A DNA stretch of 64,000 bases from NCBI RefSeq assembly GCF_030645195.1, contig NZ_JAUSLW010000030.1, forward strand, positions 1 through 64,000. Reading direction: 5' to 3'. Below, piece by piece: positions 8,754 to 16,803 of the stretch. The DNA is from Phenylobacterium sp. (GTDB taxonomy: Bacteria; Pseudomonadota; Alphaproteobacteria; Caulobacterales; Caulobacteraceae). Every line of letters starts with the position of its first letter. Within the stretch, counting starts at the first letter, position 1. The notes under the pieces were generated by a model. It had not been told where the DNA came from. It ran no database searches and was given only the letters and a program-made list of their open reading frames with translations. The translations under genes and the position numbers were made by a program.

Positions 8754-9289
8754 GAGCGTGTTTCCTCCTTGGTTTCAGCAAGGCGCGCCGAGGCCAGACC
8801 GTCCTCGACCTTGCCGAGGATACGGACCGCCAGGCGGCGCTCGTCGGGAGACAGCGGGGCCGTCAATTCGGCCATGCGTTTGAAGATGTCGGGAACCACG
8901 ACGTCGATCAGCGCCTCGCCCTTGCGGGTCAGGGCGATGGACTTGCGGCGGCGGTCTGTCCCCTCTGCCGCATAGGTCACGAGGCCGTCCCGCATCAGCC
9001 CGTCGATCAGCCCGGTGACCGTTGCGCGGGTCACGCCCACGCGATCGGCGATCTCGGATGGCGCCATGGACGGCCGCTGGACGTCCAGGGCGATCAGCGC
9101 CGCGTATCGGCTGGGCGAGAGGCCGTGAGCGCTGAAAGCCTCGCCGAACGCGCCAAGCATGCGTTTTGCGACGCGCAGGAAGTCCTGGGCGGCCACCAGC
9201 GCCTCGGGGTCGATGTGGCCCAGCGCCTCGCGCCGGCGGCTGAGGACCTCCAAGGCTGGCGTGTCGCGAAGAGTGAGATCTGGGACCAC
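8750..9289 (-). CDS. MarR-family transcriptional regulator
   Basis: Winged-helix repressor of 179 aa. The DNA-binding part reads MAPSEIADRVGVTRATVTGLIDGL, with the wing GTDRRRKSIALTRKG. The track ORF of 328 aa extends through the promoter and operator and cannot be right. I start at GTG 9289, with GAGG eight bases upstream, just after the operator. A sigma-70 promoter and a perfect palindrome directly upstream suggest strong expression with autorepression. The membrane-protein gene follows in the same operon. Confidence 0.88.
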   Translation of the reverse strand: MVPDLTLRDTPALEVLSRRREALGHIDPEALVAAQDFLRVAKRMLGAFGEAFSAHGLSPSRYAALIALDVQRPSMAPSEIADRVGVTRATVTGLIDGLMRDGLVTYAAEGTDRRRKSIALTRKGEALIDVVVPDIFKRMAELTAPLSPDERRLAVRILGKVEDGLASARLAETKEETRS

Positions 9290-9308
9290 CGGTTGCGCCT
9301 CAGAAGTA

Positions 9309-9322
9309 ATTAGGCACCTAAT
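9309..9322. promoter_or_regulatory. MarR-type operator palindrome
   Basis: ATTAGGCACCTAAT is a perfect 14-base palindrome (ATTAGG half-sites). It overlaps the -10 element and the predicted transcription start of marR. MarR proteins often bind TTAGGNNCCTAA-like sites in their own promoters, so autoregulation is the natural reading. Confidence 0.7.
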
Positions 9323-9348
9323 AGTACGGAGGCATATCATCTTGTCAA
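9321..9348 (-). promoter_or_regulatory. Sigma-70 promoter of marR
   Basis: On the minus strand TTGACA (9348-9343) is followed by a 16-base spacer and TACTAT (9326-9321). This is close to the housekeeping consensus and stands out in such GC-rich DNA. The -10 overlaps the operator palindrome, and the leader to GTG 9289 would be about 25 bases. Confidence 0.7.
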
Positions 9349-9505
9349 CGCGGAGCTTGATGGCAAGATATCGCCGCAAGGGCCAAATGTGAGGGGGGTG
9401 ATCAGGTCTCCAATCACCGTGGCCGCGCCCGCTCTGCCACGGGTGGATTGCGGTCGCACGTGGCCCTACGCCCGATCTAAGACCCCGCCCGTTCCGGCCT
9501 TTCCC

Positions 9506-9688
9506 ATGTTCCCGGGGCAGCATTTCTGGTTCTGGGGCTATGCGTTCAGCAAAAAGGCCTGGCAGGCGGAGGGGCGCTATCAGCGCGGCCTGCTCCTGTT
9601 GTTCCGGATCGCGCTTCTGGTCGACTGTTGCGCGGTCACGTTGGTCTTCGCGGTCGAAGTGGCGGCGCAGTTGCACGGTGCGACGTAG
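9506..9688 (+). CDS. Possible small membrane protein
   Basis: 60-codon ORF from ATG 9506 in the otherwise gene-free stretch between marR and ruvX (9323-9778). It has an aromatic N-terminus (GQHFWFWGYAF), a basic patch and one hydrophobic segment (GLLLLFRIALLVDCCAVTLVFAV). It looks more like a real single-pass protein than a random frame. There is no clear ribosome-binding site, and the base composition is slightly less GC-rich than the neighbours. The rest of the stretch shows nothing I can name. Confidence 0.35.
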   Translation: MFPGQHFWFWGYAFSKKAWQAEGRYQRGLLLLFRIALLVDCCAVTLVFAVEVAAQLHGAT

Positions 9689-9778
9689 GTCGGGCATGGT
9701 TGGCGACGGCCGCGATGGGCAGGGGCCGTCCTTCACGGTAGTCCGCTCAGGTCGAATGCAGCCGTGGTCCCCCGCCCC

Positions 9779-10252
9779 CTAAGCCAGCCCCCGCAGCCGC
9801 TCCAGCGCCCCCTGCAGGATCCAGCCGGCGGCCATCTTGTCCACCACCTCGGCGCGGCGGGCGCGATTGATGTCGGCCTCGTCGATCAGGAAGCGGTTGA
9901 TGGCCATGGAGCTCATCCGCTCGTCCCAGAAGGCGATCACCAGCTCGGGGCGCAGGCGCAGCAGGTTGCGGGCGAAGGCGCGGCTGGACTGGGCGCGGGG
10001 CCCTTCCGTGCCGTCCATGTTCACCGGCAGGCCGATGACGATCCCGGCGACCTCGCGGCCGTCCATCAGCTTGAACAACGCCTTGGCGTCGTCGGTGAAC
10101 TTGGTCTTGCGGATCAGCTCCAGGGGGCTGGCCACCATCCGCGTCGGGTCCGACACCGCCACCCCGATGGTCTTCTCCCCGAGGTCGAGCCCCACCAGGG
10201 CGCCGTAGCGTGGCAGCAGGGCTGGGAGTTCGGTGAGATCGACGACGGCCAT
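9779..10252 (-). CDS. ruvX: RuvX/YqgF RNase H-fold nuclease
   Basis: Putative Holliday-junction resolvase and 16S rRNA pre-processing nuclease, 157 aa. LVGLDLGEKTIGVAVSD (about 19-35) has the first catalytic Asp. GIVIGLPVNMDGTEG follows near 70, and WDERMSS near 109 and VVDKMAAGWILQ near 136 carry further acidic residues. It is divergent from gatC with about 110 bases between them. Confidence 0.94.
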   Translation of the reverse strand: MAVVDLTELPALLPRYGALVGLDLGEKTIGVAVSDPTRMVASPLELIRKTKFTDDAKALFKLMDGREVAGIVIGLPVNMDGTEGPRAQSSRAFARNLLRLRPELVIAFWDERMSSMAINRFLIDEADINRARRAEVVDKMAAGWILQGALERLRGLA

Positions 10253-10309
10253 GGGGCTACATAACGGGTGGGGAAGGGCGCGGCGACCGGGAGTTTCGCG
10301 ACGGATCGC

Positions 10310-10339
10310 TTGTCAAAGGCGGGGCCGCACGGCTAACCC
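10310..10339 (+). promoter_or_regulatory. Candidate promoter of gatCA
   Basis: TTGTCA (10310-10315) and GCTAACCC (10332-10339) with a 16-base spacer resemble the Caulobacter housekeeping pattern (TTGAC... GCTANAWC). They sit about 30 bases before the gatC start, which itself has AGGAGG. Assignment is by eye. Confidence 0.45.
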
Positions 10340-10365
10340 CTGGCTCGAAACATCAGGAGGCCCTC

Positions 10366-10653
10366 ATGGCCATCGACGCGGCGACCGTCAGCAAGGTCGC
10401 CAGACTTGCCCGCATCGCCGAGCCGCCGGAACGGCTGGAGCCGCTCGCCCGCGAGCTCAGCGGCATCCTGGCCTGGATCGAGCAGCTGTCCGAGGTGGAC
10501 ACCGACGGCGTGGAGCCCATGACCTCGGCCGTGGCCGTGGCCGCCCCCATGCGCGAAGACGTGGTCACCGAGGGCGGCGACGTCACCAAGATCCTCGCCA
10601 ACGCCCCCAAGACCAAGGACGGCTTCTTCGTCGTGCCCAAGGTGGTCGAGTAA
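10366..10653 (+). CDS. gatC: Glutamyl-tRNA(Gln) amidotransferase subunit C
   Basis: Small subunit (95 aa) of GatCAB, which converts misacylated Glu-tRNA(Gln), and often Asp-tRNA(Asn), to the amide form. Family features: [10 protein letters not shown] near the N-terminus, [22 protein letters not shown] in the middle, and the C-terminal [10 protein letters not shown] strong AGGAGG precedes the ATG. gatA follows after four bases. Confidence 0.96.
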   Translation: MAIDAATVSKVARLARIAEPPERLEPLARELSGILAWIEQLSEVDTDGVEPMTSAVAVAAPMREDVVTEGGDVTKILANAPKTKDGFFVVPKVVE

Positions 10654-10657
10654 ACCC

Positions 10658-12130
10658 ATGTCCCAACTGACCTCGCTCACCCTCAAGGCGGCGCTGGCCG
10701 GCCTCGCCGACAAGTCCTTCTCCTCGGAGGAGCTGACCCAGGCCCATGTCGACGCGGTCGCCGCGGCCAAGCCCCTCAACGCCTTCGTCCTGGAGACCCC
10801 GGAAAAGGCCCTCGACATGGCCCGCGCCGCCGACGCCCGCCGGGCCAGGGGCGAGGCCGGGGCCCTGGAAGGCGCGCCGCTCGGCATCAAGGACCTGTTC
10901 TGCACCGAAGGCGTCCGCTCGACGGCCTGCTCCAACATCCTGGGCAATTTCGTGCCCACCTACGAATCCACCGTCACCGCCAATCTGTGGCGCGACGGGG
11001 CGGTGATGTTGGGCAAGCTCAACATGGATGAGTTCGCCATGGGCTCCTCCAACGAATCCAGCGCGTTCGGGCCGGTGGTTAATCCTTGGCGGGCCGAGGG
11101 TCAGAACGCCAAGCTGACGCCGGGCGGCTCGTCGGGGGGCTCGGCCACCGCGGTGGCCGCCGACCTCTGCCTGGGCGCCACGGCCACCGACACCGGCGGC
11201 TCGATCCGCCAGCCGGCGGCCTTCACCGGCACCGTCGGCATCAAGCCGACCTACGGCCGCTGCTCGCGCTGGGGGGTGGTGGCCTTCGCCTCATCCCTCG
11301 ACCAGGCCGGCCCCATCGCCAAGACGGTGGAGGACGCGGCCATCCTGCTGAAGTCGATGTCGGGCCACGACGCCAAGGACTCCACCAGCCTGGACATCGA
11401 GGTCCCCGATTTCCCGAGCTTCGTGGGCAAGTCGGTGAAGGGCCTGCGGATCGGCATCCCGAAGGAATACCGGGTCGACGGCATGCCCGCCGAGATCGAC
11501 GAACTCTGGGAAAAGGGCATCGCCTGGCTGAAGGACGCCGGCTGCGAGATCGTCGAGGTCAGCCTGCCGCACACCAAGTACGCCCTGCCGGCCTACTACA
11601 TCGTCGCCCCGGCCGAGGCCTCCTCGAACCTCGCCCGCTATGACGGCATGCGCTACGGCCTGCGCGTCGAGGGCGCCAACCTCACCGAGACCTATGTGAA
11701 CACGCGGGCCGCTGGGTTCGGGACCGAGGTCAAGCGCCGCATCCTGATCGGCACCTACGTGCTCTCGGCCGGCTATTACGACGCCTATTACGTCAAGGCG
11801 CTCAAGGTGCGCCGCCGCATCGCCGACGACTTCGACCAGGCCTTCCAGAAGGTCGACGCCCTGCTGACCCCCACAGCCCCCTCGGCGGCCTTCGGGCTCG
11901 GCGAGAACGCCGACGATCCGGTGGCCATGTACCTGAACGACATCTTCACGGTGACGGTGAACCTGGCGGGCCTGCCCGGCATGAGCATCCCCGCCGGCGT
12001 CGATCACAAGGGCCTGCCCCTCGGCCTGCAGCTGATCGGCAAGGCCCTGGACGAGGGGACCCTGTTCTCCCTCGGCGGCGCCCTTGAAAAGGCCGCCGAT
12101 TTCCGCGCCAAGCCCGCCCGCTGGTGGTGA
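10658..12130 (+). CDS. gatA: Glutamyl-tRNA(Gln) amidotransferase subunit A
   Basis: Amidase subunit of GatCAB, 490 aa, which releases ammonia from glutamine. The amidase-signature Ser-cisSer-Lys machinery is visible as [10 protein letters not shown] (Lys), [13 protein letters not shown] (cis-Ser) and [12 protein letters not shown] (nucleophile Ser). Length and order are normal. It ends just before a strong hairpin terminator. gatB is not directly adjacent: a small minus-strand gene separates them. Confidence 0.97.
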   Translation: MSQLTSLTLKAALAGLADKSFSSEELTQAHVDAVAAAKPLNAFVLETPEKALDMARAADARRARGEAGALEGAPLGIKDLFCTEGVRSTACSNILGNFVPTYESTVTANLWRDGAVMLGKLNMDEFAMGSSNESSAFGPVVNPWRAEGQNAKLTPGGSSGGSATAVAADLCLGATATDTGGSIRQPAAFTGTVGIKPTYGRCSRWGVVAFASSLDQAGPIAKTVEDAAILLKSMSGHDAKDSTSLDIEVPDFPSFVGKSVKGLRIGIPKEYRVDGMPAEIDELWEKGIAWLKDAGCEIVEVSLPHTKYALPAYYIVAPAEASSNLARYDGMRYGLRVEGANLTETYVNTRAAGFGTEVKRRILIGTYVLSAGYYDAYYVKALKVRRRIADDFDQAFQKVDALLTPTAPSAAFGLGENADDPVAMYLNDIFTVTVNLAGLPGMSIPAGVDHKGLPLGLQLIGKALDEGTLFSLGGALEKAADFRAKPARWW

Positions 12131-12137
12131 CAATGAA

Positions 12138-12167
12138 AAGGCCCCCGCCGTCGCCGGCGGGGGCCTT
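12138..12167. terminator. Hairpin terminator after gatA
   Basis: AAGGCCCCCGCCG pairs perfectly with CGGCGGGGGCCTT across a TCGC loop (13-bp stem). It lies between the convergent gatA and the small secreted-protein gene, so it can serve both strands. The poly-T tract is weak on the + strand and better on the minus strand (CTTTTC). Confidence 0.85.
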
Positions 12168-12190
12168 CTGTATTCGACTTCCAGGCGATC

Positions 12191-12505
12191 CTACTTCGAC
12201 AGCTTGTCCAGGTCGGCCTGGACGGCGACCAGCATGTCGTCGGTCAGGGCGCCTTGCGACATCGGCTGGACCTGCTTCAGGCTCATCGACTTGAACTGGT
12301 CATAGGCCTCATGGCTGGTCAGGCCGGGAATGTCCTTGTCGAGGACGGCCTTGGCCGCCGGATTGGACGCCAGGGTTTCGATCGGGGTCGTTTCGACCGA
12401 GAGCGGCCCCGAGGCGGCGGGCGCCTGGGCCAGGGCCGGGGCGGCGGCCATCAGGCCGAACGAGAGCGACAGGCCAACGAGGCCGGCGGCGAGTGATGTC
12501 TTCAT
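12191..12505 (-). CDS. Small secreted hypothetical protein
   Basis: 104 aa with a clear signal peptide (MKTSLAAGLVGLSLSFGLMA...ALAQA, cleavage after AQA near residue 27). The mature part (SNPAAKAVLDKDIPGLTSHE, FKSMSLKQVQP, LDKLSK) is a small acidic helical domain with no cysteines or recognisable catalytic residues. I recall similar conserved hypothetical proteins in Caulobacterales and Sphingomonadales, but no known function. AAGGGAAACACC precedes the ATG. The 629-aa ORF in the track is a gatB shadow fused to this gene. It sits antisense between gatA and gatB. Confidence 0.8.
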   Translation of the reverse strand: MKTSLAAGLVGLSLSFGLMAAAPALAQAPAASGPLSVETTPIETLASNPAAKAVLDKDIPGLTSHEAYDQFKSMSLKQVQPMSQGALTDDMLVAVQADLDKLSK

Positions 12506-12613
12506 GGTGTTTCCCTTCCCCGAGGGGGTGTTTTTGCGCCGCCAGCAAAGCTGCAAAATCGCCGACCGCGCAAGGTGCTTTCGTTGGCGCGCGGCCCGGT
12601 TTAGGAAGGCGGC

Positions 12614-14110
12614 ATGACTGATACCTCCAAAGTGATCGAGGGCCGCACCGGTCCGTGGGAAATGGTCCTGGGGCTTGAGATCCACGCCCAGGTGGCCTCC
12701 AAGGCCAAGCTGTTCTCCGGGGCGGCCGTGGGCTTTGGCGGCGGACCCAACGAGCAGGTCAGCCTGGTGGACGCCGCCATGCCCGGCATGCTGCCGGTGA
12801 TCAATCGCTTCTGCGTCGAGCAGGCGGTCCGCACGGGCCTTGGTCTCAAGGCCCAGATCAACCTGCGCTCCACCTTCGACCGCAAGAACTACTTCTATCC
12901 CGACCTGCCCCAGGGCTATCAGATCAGCCAGTTCAAGGATCCCGTGGTGGGCGAGGGCGAGGTCATCGTCGAGCATGACGACGGCTCCACCTTCACCGTG
13001 CGCATCGAGCGCCTGCACCTGGAGCAGGACGCCGGCAAGTCGCTGCACGACCAGGACCCCAACGCCACCTATGTCGACCTGAACCGCGCCGGCACCGCGC
13101 TCATGGAGATCGTCTCCAAGCCCGACATGCGCTCGGCCGCCGAGGCCGCGGCCTATGTGAAGAAGGTCCGCACCATCCTGGTCTATCTGGGCACCTGCGA
13201 CGGCGACATGGAGAAGGGCAATCTGCGCGCTGACGTGAACGTCTCGGTTTGCCGCCCCGGCGATTACGAGAAGTTCCGCGAGACCGGCAGCTTCAGCCAC
13301 CTTGGCACGCGCTGCGAGATCAAGAACGTCAATTCCTACCGCTACATCCAGCAAGCCATCGAGTACGAGGCGCGGCGCCAGATCGAGATCCTTGAGGACG
13401 GCGGCAAGATCATCCAGGAGACCCGGCTGTTCGATCCCAACAAGATCGAGACCCGCTCCATGCGTTCGAAGGAAGAGGCGCACGACTACCGCTACTTCCC
13501 CGATCCCGACCTGCTGCCCCTGATCCTCGATCCGGCCTGGGTGAAGAAGATTCAGGACTCGCTGCCCGAACTGCCCGACGCCAAGAAGGCCCGGCTGCAG
13601 TCGCAGTACGGCCTGTCGGCCTATGACGCCGGCGTCCTGATCACCGAGCAGGCTCGCGCCGACTTCTTCGAGGAGGCCGCCAAGGGCCGCGACGCCAAGC
13701 TGACCTCCAACTGGGTGACCAACGAACTGGCCGCCCGGCTCACGGCCGCCGGCCAGGACATCGGCGACAGCCCGCTGAAGCCCGCCGACATCGCCGAACT
13801 GGTGACCCTGATCGAGGAGGGCGTCATCTCCTCTAAGATCGCCAAGGATGTCTTCGACCGCATGTGGGCCGGGGAGGGCGGGGCGCGCGCCATCGTCGAG
13901 AAGCAGGGCCTGCAACAGGTCTCCGACACCGGCGCCCTGGAGGCCATGATCGACAAGCTGATCGCCGCCAATCCGGGCCAGGCGGCCGCGGTGAAGGACA
14001 AGCCCCAGGCCATCGGCTGGTTCGTCGGTCAGCTGATGAAGGAGACCGGCGGCAAGGCCAATCCTGGGACCGTCAATCAACTGCTGAAGGCGAAACTTGG
14101 CATCGGCTGA
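12614..14110 (+). CDS. gatB: Aspartyl/glutamyl-tRNA amidotransferase subunit B
   Basis: tRNA-binding kinase subunit of GatCAB, 498 aa. Catalytic-domain motifs: [10 protein letters not shown] near 17, [19 protein letters not shown] near 88-106, [26 protein letters not shown] and [13 protein letters not shown]. The C-terminal YqeY-like tail ([25 protein letters not shown]) binds tRNA. It has its own upstream gap and ends at a perfect terminator hairpin. Confidence 0.97.
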   Translation: MTDTSKVIEGRTGPWEMVLGLEIHAQVASKAKLFSGAAVGFGGGPNEQVSLVDAAMPGMLPVINRFCVEQAVRTGLGLKAQINLRSTFDRKNYFYPDLPQGYQISQFKDPVVGEGEVIVEHDDGSTFTVRIERLHLEQDAGKSLHDQDPNATYVDLNRAGTALMEIVSKPDMRSAAEAAAYVKKVRTILVYLGTCDGDMEKGNLRADVNVSVCRPGDYEKFRETGSFSHLGTRCEIKNVNSYRYIQQAIEYEARRQIEILEDGGKIIQETRLFDPNKIETRSMRSKEEAHDYRYFPDPDLLPLILDPAWVKKIQDSLPELPDAKKARLQSQYGLSAYDAGVLITEQARADFFEEAAKGRDAKLTSNWVTNELAARLTAAGQDIGDSPLKPADIAELVTLIEEGVISSKIAKDVFDRMWAGEGGARAIVEKQGLQQVSDTGALEAMIDKLIAANPGQAAAVKDKPQAIGWFVGQLMKETGGKANPGTVNQLLKAKLGIG

Positions 14111-14133
14111 CGCCGCTGTGGCGCACCCATGAA

Positions 14134-14165
14134 AAGGGCCCCGGAGTGTGAACTCCGGGGCCCTT
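14134..14165. terminator. Bidirectional terminator gatB / RcnB-like gene
   Basis: AAGGGCCCCGGAGT pairs perfectly with ACTCCGGGGCCCTT over a GTGA loop (14-bp stem) between two convergent genes. A run of four As flanks the left side, giving a short U tract for the minus-strand transcript. Confidence 0.85.
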
Positions 14166-14182
14166 CGAGTCAGGCCTGAGCC

Positions 14183-14605
14183 TCAGTTGTTGCTGATGAC
14201 CTCGAAGATGATCCCGGTGGCGATGGCCGCCAGGACATAGTCGTTGCCGGTTCGATACCAGGCATAGCCGCGCGGCGGTTGGCGCAGGCGGTAGCGCCCG
14301 TAGTCATAGACCGGATAGCCCCGGTAGTAGGCCGGCAAGGCCGCGCCGCGGCGCCACTGGGTGTAGCCGGGGCGATAGTAGGGGTTGCCGTAATAGGCGG
14401 CCGGCGGCGGGCCGTAGTTCCAGCGGCTTCCCGCGTAGTAGCCGTTATAGCGGCCCCGATCCCAGTCGCGGCGGTCGTGACGATAGTCCCGGCGGTCATA
14501 CCGGTCTTCGTAGCGATCGCGATGATAGGACTGCGCCTGGGCGGCGGTGGCCATGGGGCCGGCGACGGCCGCGATGGCGGCCAGGCTCAAGATCAGACGC
14601 TTCAT
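14183..14605 (-). CDS. RcnB-like periplasmic protein (copy 1)
   Basis: Secreted 140-aa protein with signal peptide (MKRLILSLAAIAAVAG...AAQAQS), a linker very rich in Arg, Asp and Tyr (YEDRYDRRDYRHDRRD) and the C-terminal RcnB-type domain (LPAYYRGYPVYDYGRYRL, GYAWYRTGNDYVL). RcnB in E. coli tunes nickel/cobalt efflux, but in Caulobacterales these small proteins are numerous and mostly uncharacterised. ATG 14605 is chosen with AAGGAG at good spacing; GTG 14611 would put that site too close. It is a tandem paralogue of the next gene. Confidence 0.82.
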   Translation of the reverse strand: MKRLILSLAAIAAVAGPMATAAQAQSYHRDRYEDRYDRRDYRHDRRDWDRGRYNGYYAGSRWNYGPPPAAYYGNPYYRPGYTQWRRGAALPAYYRGYPVYDYGRYRLRQPPRGYAWYRTGNDYVLAAIATGIIFEVISNN

Positions 14606-14780
14606 GCCCACGTCTCCTTCACCACGCCCTGACGGGCGGACATCCCTCGTGCGTCACGGTGGCGCCGGCAGGCTGAACCGCGCCTGAACGCCAAGCTGGA
14701 AGGGAACGGGGAGGTCGGAGAGCAGCTCCGCGGGCGGCCCGCCCGATCGGCGAGGGGCCGCCCGCGGAGCCAGGCCGGCG

Positions 14781-15266
14781 TCAGGGGAAGGTGACGATCC
14801 GGAGGACCTCGCCGGTGGAGGTGCTGGCCAGGATGTATTCGTTGCCGACCCGGTACCAGGCGTAGCCGCGCTTGCGAGCCAGGCGGTTGTCGGTGACCAT
14901 GTAGCCGCGGAAGTAGGGCGGCAGCAGCAGACCGGGGCGCCAGACGCTGCGGCCGGGCTCGTACTGCTCGAAATAACCCATGTTGTTCTGACCGGCCGCG
15001 GGCGGCGCATAGTAGCTGGCGCCGGCCGGCGGCGGCGGGCCGTAGGCTTGGCGGTTGTCCTGATAGCCGCCGCCCCGGCGCTCCTCATACGAATAGTAAT
15101 GGTCCTGGCGCGCGCCATAGTCGTAGCAATCGCAGCGTTCCTCGCGCCGTTGGCTGGAATAGCCCGCGTGGGGATCCCAGGACTGCGCCTGGGCGCCGGT
15201 GGCGGACAGGGCGAAACCGCCACAAATCGCCGCCAGGGCGGTCATGCTCAGGATGGTGCTCTTCAC
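14781..15266 (-). CDS. RcnB-like periplasmic protein (copy 2)
   Basis: 161-aa paralogue of the previous gene in the same direction. It has a signal peptide ending ATGAQAQS, a variable Tyr/Gly/Pro-rich linker with a CDCYDYG motif (two cysteines absent from copy 1) and the same C-terminal domain (LPPYFRGYMVTDNRLA, GYAWYRVGNEYILA). The GTG start at 15266 has GGAG eight bases upstream. The two copies are separated by about 175 bases and diverge strongly in the linker, which points to an old duplication. No rcnA-type efflux gene is nearby. Confidence 0.78.
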   Translation of the reverse strand: MKSTILSMTALAAICGGFALSATGAQAQSWDPHAGYSSQRREERCDCYDYGARQDHYYSYEERRGGGYQDNRQAYGPPPPAGASYYAPPAAGQNNMGYFEQYEPGRSVWRPGLLLPPYFRGYMVTDNRLARKRGYAWYRVGNEYILASTSTGEVLRIVTFP

Positions 15267-15615
15267 TCAGGTCTCTCCAGCCGCCAGGTCGACTCTCTTC
15301 GACCGCAGCCAAGAGATGTGTCTCAAGACCTACTCAATCCAAGCTTGGCCGTCTGCCACCCTCGCGCGTGACGGGAGCGGCTGGTCGCCCTTGGCGTTAA
15401 CGGGTGTGGCGGGAAGGGGGAACCCATTTTGGGTTTACATTCGGCGTGGAGATTTCCGGGCAGTAACGCCGGCGAATGCTGTTTCCACCTGCGGCTGAAC
15501 ACCGCAGTCCTTGAGTTTAACCATATGTTCAGTGGCTATCGACTTCTCTGATCCCACGATGGTCGGTGATGCGCCCCAGAACGGGGCCTGCCGGCCAGAA
15601 GAGGGAACGAAAATC
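15267..15615. other. Intergenic region, divergent promoters
   Basis: About 350 bases without a convincing gene between the divergent RcnB-like gene and the Sel1-like gene. It contains the hairpin-capable AACCCATTTTGGGTT (15421-15435, 6-bp stem) and the palindrome CCAAGCTTGG (15339-15348). It is less GC-rich than the genes, as expected for promoter DNA. No promoter can be assigned with confidence. Confidence 0.5.
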
Positions 15616-15885
15616 ATGCTTACGAGCGTGGAATCGGAGGGCGGCCTTCCGCTGCCAGGCGCCGATGCCTCCGGGGACGAACTGTTCCGCATGGGTCTGC
15701 TGTACTCGACGGGGCAGGGCGGCGCGCCGCTGGACTATGTCTCGGCTCACATGCTGTTCAACCTGGCCGCCATGCGCGGCTCGATGGAAGCCAAGATCTA
15801 CCGCAAGGAACTCAGCCAGGAGATGGCCTCCGACGAGGTGGCCGAGGCCCAGCGCCAGGCGCGCGAATGGCTCGCCCACGGCTGA
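15616..15885 (+). CDS. Small Sel1-like repeat protein
   Basis: 89-aa cytoplasmic protein. Residues about 17-55 (ELFRMGLLYSTGQGGAPLDY then AHMLFNLAAMRGS) match one Sel1-type helical repeat pair, and a second helix ends SDEVAEAQRQAREWLA. Sel1 repeats mediate protein-protein contact. The start at 15616 has GAGGG about ten bases upstream; the longer track start runs through promoter-like DNA. It has no signal peptide and no obvious partner nearby. The hairpin at 15896 ends the unit. Confidence 0.75.
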   Translation: MLTSVESEGGLPLPGADASGDELFRMGLLYSTGQGGAPLDYVSAHMLFNLAAMRGSMEAKIYRKELSQEMASDEVAEAQRQAREWLAHG

Positions 15886-15895
15886 GGCGTCGATG

Positions 15896-15919
15896 CGATG
15901 CTGGCGACCGCCAGCATCG
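15896..15919. terminator. Bidirectional terminator Sel1-like gene / hfsD
   Basis: CGATGCTGGCG and CGCCAGCATCG are perfect inverted copies separated by two bases (about 9-10 bp can pair with a small loop). They lie in the 40-base gap between the convergent Sel1-like gene and hfsD. Confidence 0.75.
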
Positions 15920-15927
15920 GGCTTGGG

Positions 15928-16716
15928 CTACTGACCGACTTGGGCGCCCAGGGCGTAGCTGAATCCGAACTGGATCGGCGACAGGTCGCGGAAGTACTGC
16001 TGAACGAACAGGGCCGCGTTGGCCACGCCGCTGCGCGGCACATAGACGATGTCGAACCGGCGCAGGGGCACGAGGTCCGCGGCCGGATTCTTCAGGCCCT
16101 TCCCCAATTTCACCGTCCGCATCATGCCGCGCCCGTCCGGGCCGCGCCGCAAGATGATGACCTTGTCACGGTCGGCGCTTGGCTTGAAGTCGCCGGCCTG
16201 GATGACGGCGCGCAGGGCGTCGGTGTCGCCCACCATGTCGTAGATGCCGGGATTGCCCACCTCGCCGCCCACGAACACCTTCAGCGGCGCGGCTTTCGGG
16301 GTCACGTCGACCGCCGGCCGCAGCAACTGGCTGGCATAGGCCTCCGACAGCGCGCCCTGCAGCTCAGGTCCCGTTCGGTCGGCCGCCATCACCCCGCCGA
16401 TCAGGGGCAGGGAGATGCGGCCGTCGGGCTGCACCGTCACCGTCTTGTTGAGTTCCGGCGCCGAGGGCAGGCTGACCTCGATCTCGTCGCCCGGATAGAA
16501 CCGATAGGGCGGCTCGTAGTCGCTCCAGGTCGCATAGGGAATGTCGCCGAAAGTCCCCTGACCCTCGCGCTGCGCCCTCGCGCCGCGGGGCTCTGGCTCG
16601 TCGATGCGGCCCAGCAGATCCATCCGCGGCAGGCGCGGCAGGTGAGGGGCGCAGCCGCTGGCCACGAGGCTCGCACAGGCCAGCAGGACGGACGCGAATT
16701 TCAGGCTGGGACGCAT
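15928..16716 (-). CDS. hfsD: Holdfast polysaccharide export lipoprotein HfsD
   Basis: Wza-type outer-membrane exporter for holdfast polysaccharide, 262 aa. Lipoprotein signal MRPSLKFASVLLACASLVASGC gives an acylated Cys near residue 22. The polysaccharide-export domain starts at YRFYPGDEIEVSLPSAPELN (near 72), followed by VQPDGRISLPLIGGV, and then a SLBB-like repeat (VFVGGEVGNPGIYDM). The start at 16716 gives this signal peptide; the 535-aa track ORF is an extension into hfsA shadow. It is divergent from hfsA. Confidence 0.93.
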   Translation of the reverse strand: MRPSLKFASVLLACASLVASGCAPHLPRLPRMDLLGRIDEPEPRGARAQREGQGTFGDIPYATWSDYEPPYRFYPGDEIEVSLPSAPELNKTVTVQPDGRISLPLIGGVMAADRTGPELQGALSEAYASQLLRPAVDVTPKAAPLKVFVGGEVGNPGIYDMVGDTDALRAVIQAGDFKPSADRDKVIILRRGPDGRGMMRTVKLGKGLKNPAADLVPLRRFDIVYVPRSGVANAALFVQQYFRDLSPIQFGFSYALGAQVGQ

Positions 16717-16727
16717 GACCGCAAACC

Positions 16728-16755
16728 TTAACGAGAATGGGTAATGGAACGTTAA
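16728..16755. promoter_or_regulatory. Inverted repeat in the hfsD/hfsA divergent promoter
   Basis: TTAACG (16728-16733) and CGTTAA (16750-16755) form an inverted repeat with a 16-base spacer, centre to centre about two helical turns, in the 87-base gap between hfsD and hfsA. The TTAA cores recall CtrA half-sites, but the spacing is not the classic TTAA-N7-TTAA. It could be a shared operator. Confidence 0.4.
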
Positions 16756-16803
16756 TCGTCCCCCGCCACGTTCCCTCCGTAGGGCTAGAACAGTCGGAAT
16801 CGC

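Noticed and set aside
12191-14080. 629-aa minus-strand ORF
   Set aside because: Mostly antisense shadow of gatB; only the last 104 codons from ATG 12505, with a signal peptide, are a real gene.
15339-15348. CCAAGCTTGG palindrome
   Set aside because: A 10-base palindrome can occur by chance, and it is not positioned at a clear promoter element.
16746-16772. GGAAC-N18-CGTT near hfsA as an EcfG promoter
   Set aside because: The spacer is 18, outside the usual 16-17; kept only as part of an inverted-repeat observation.
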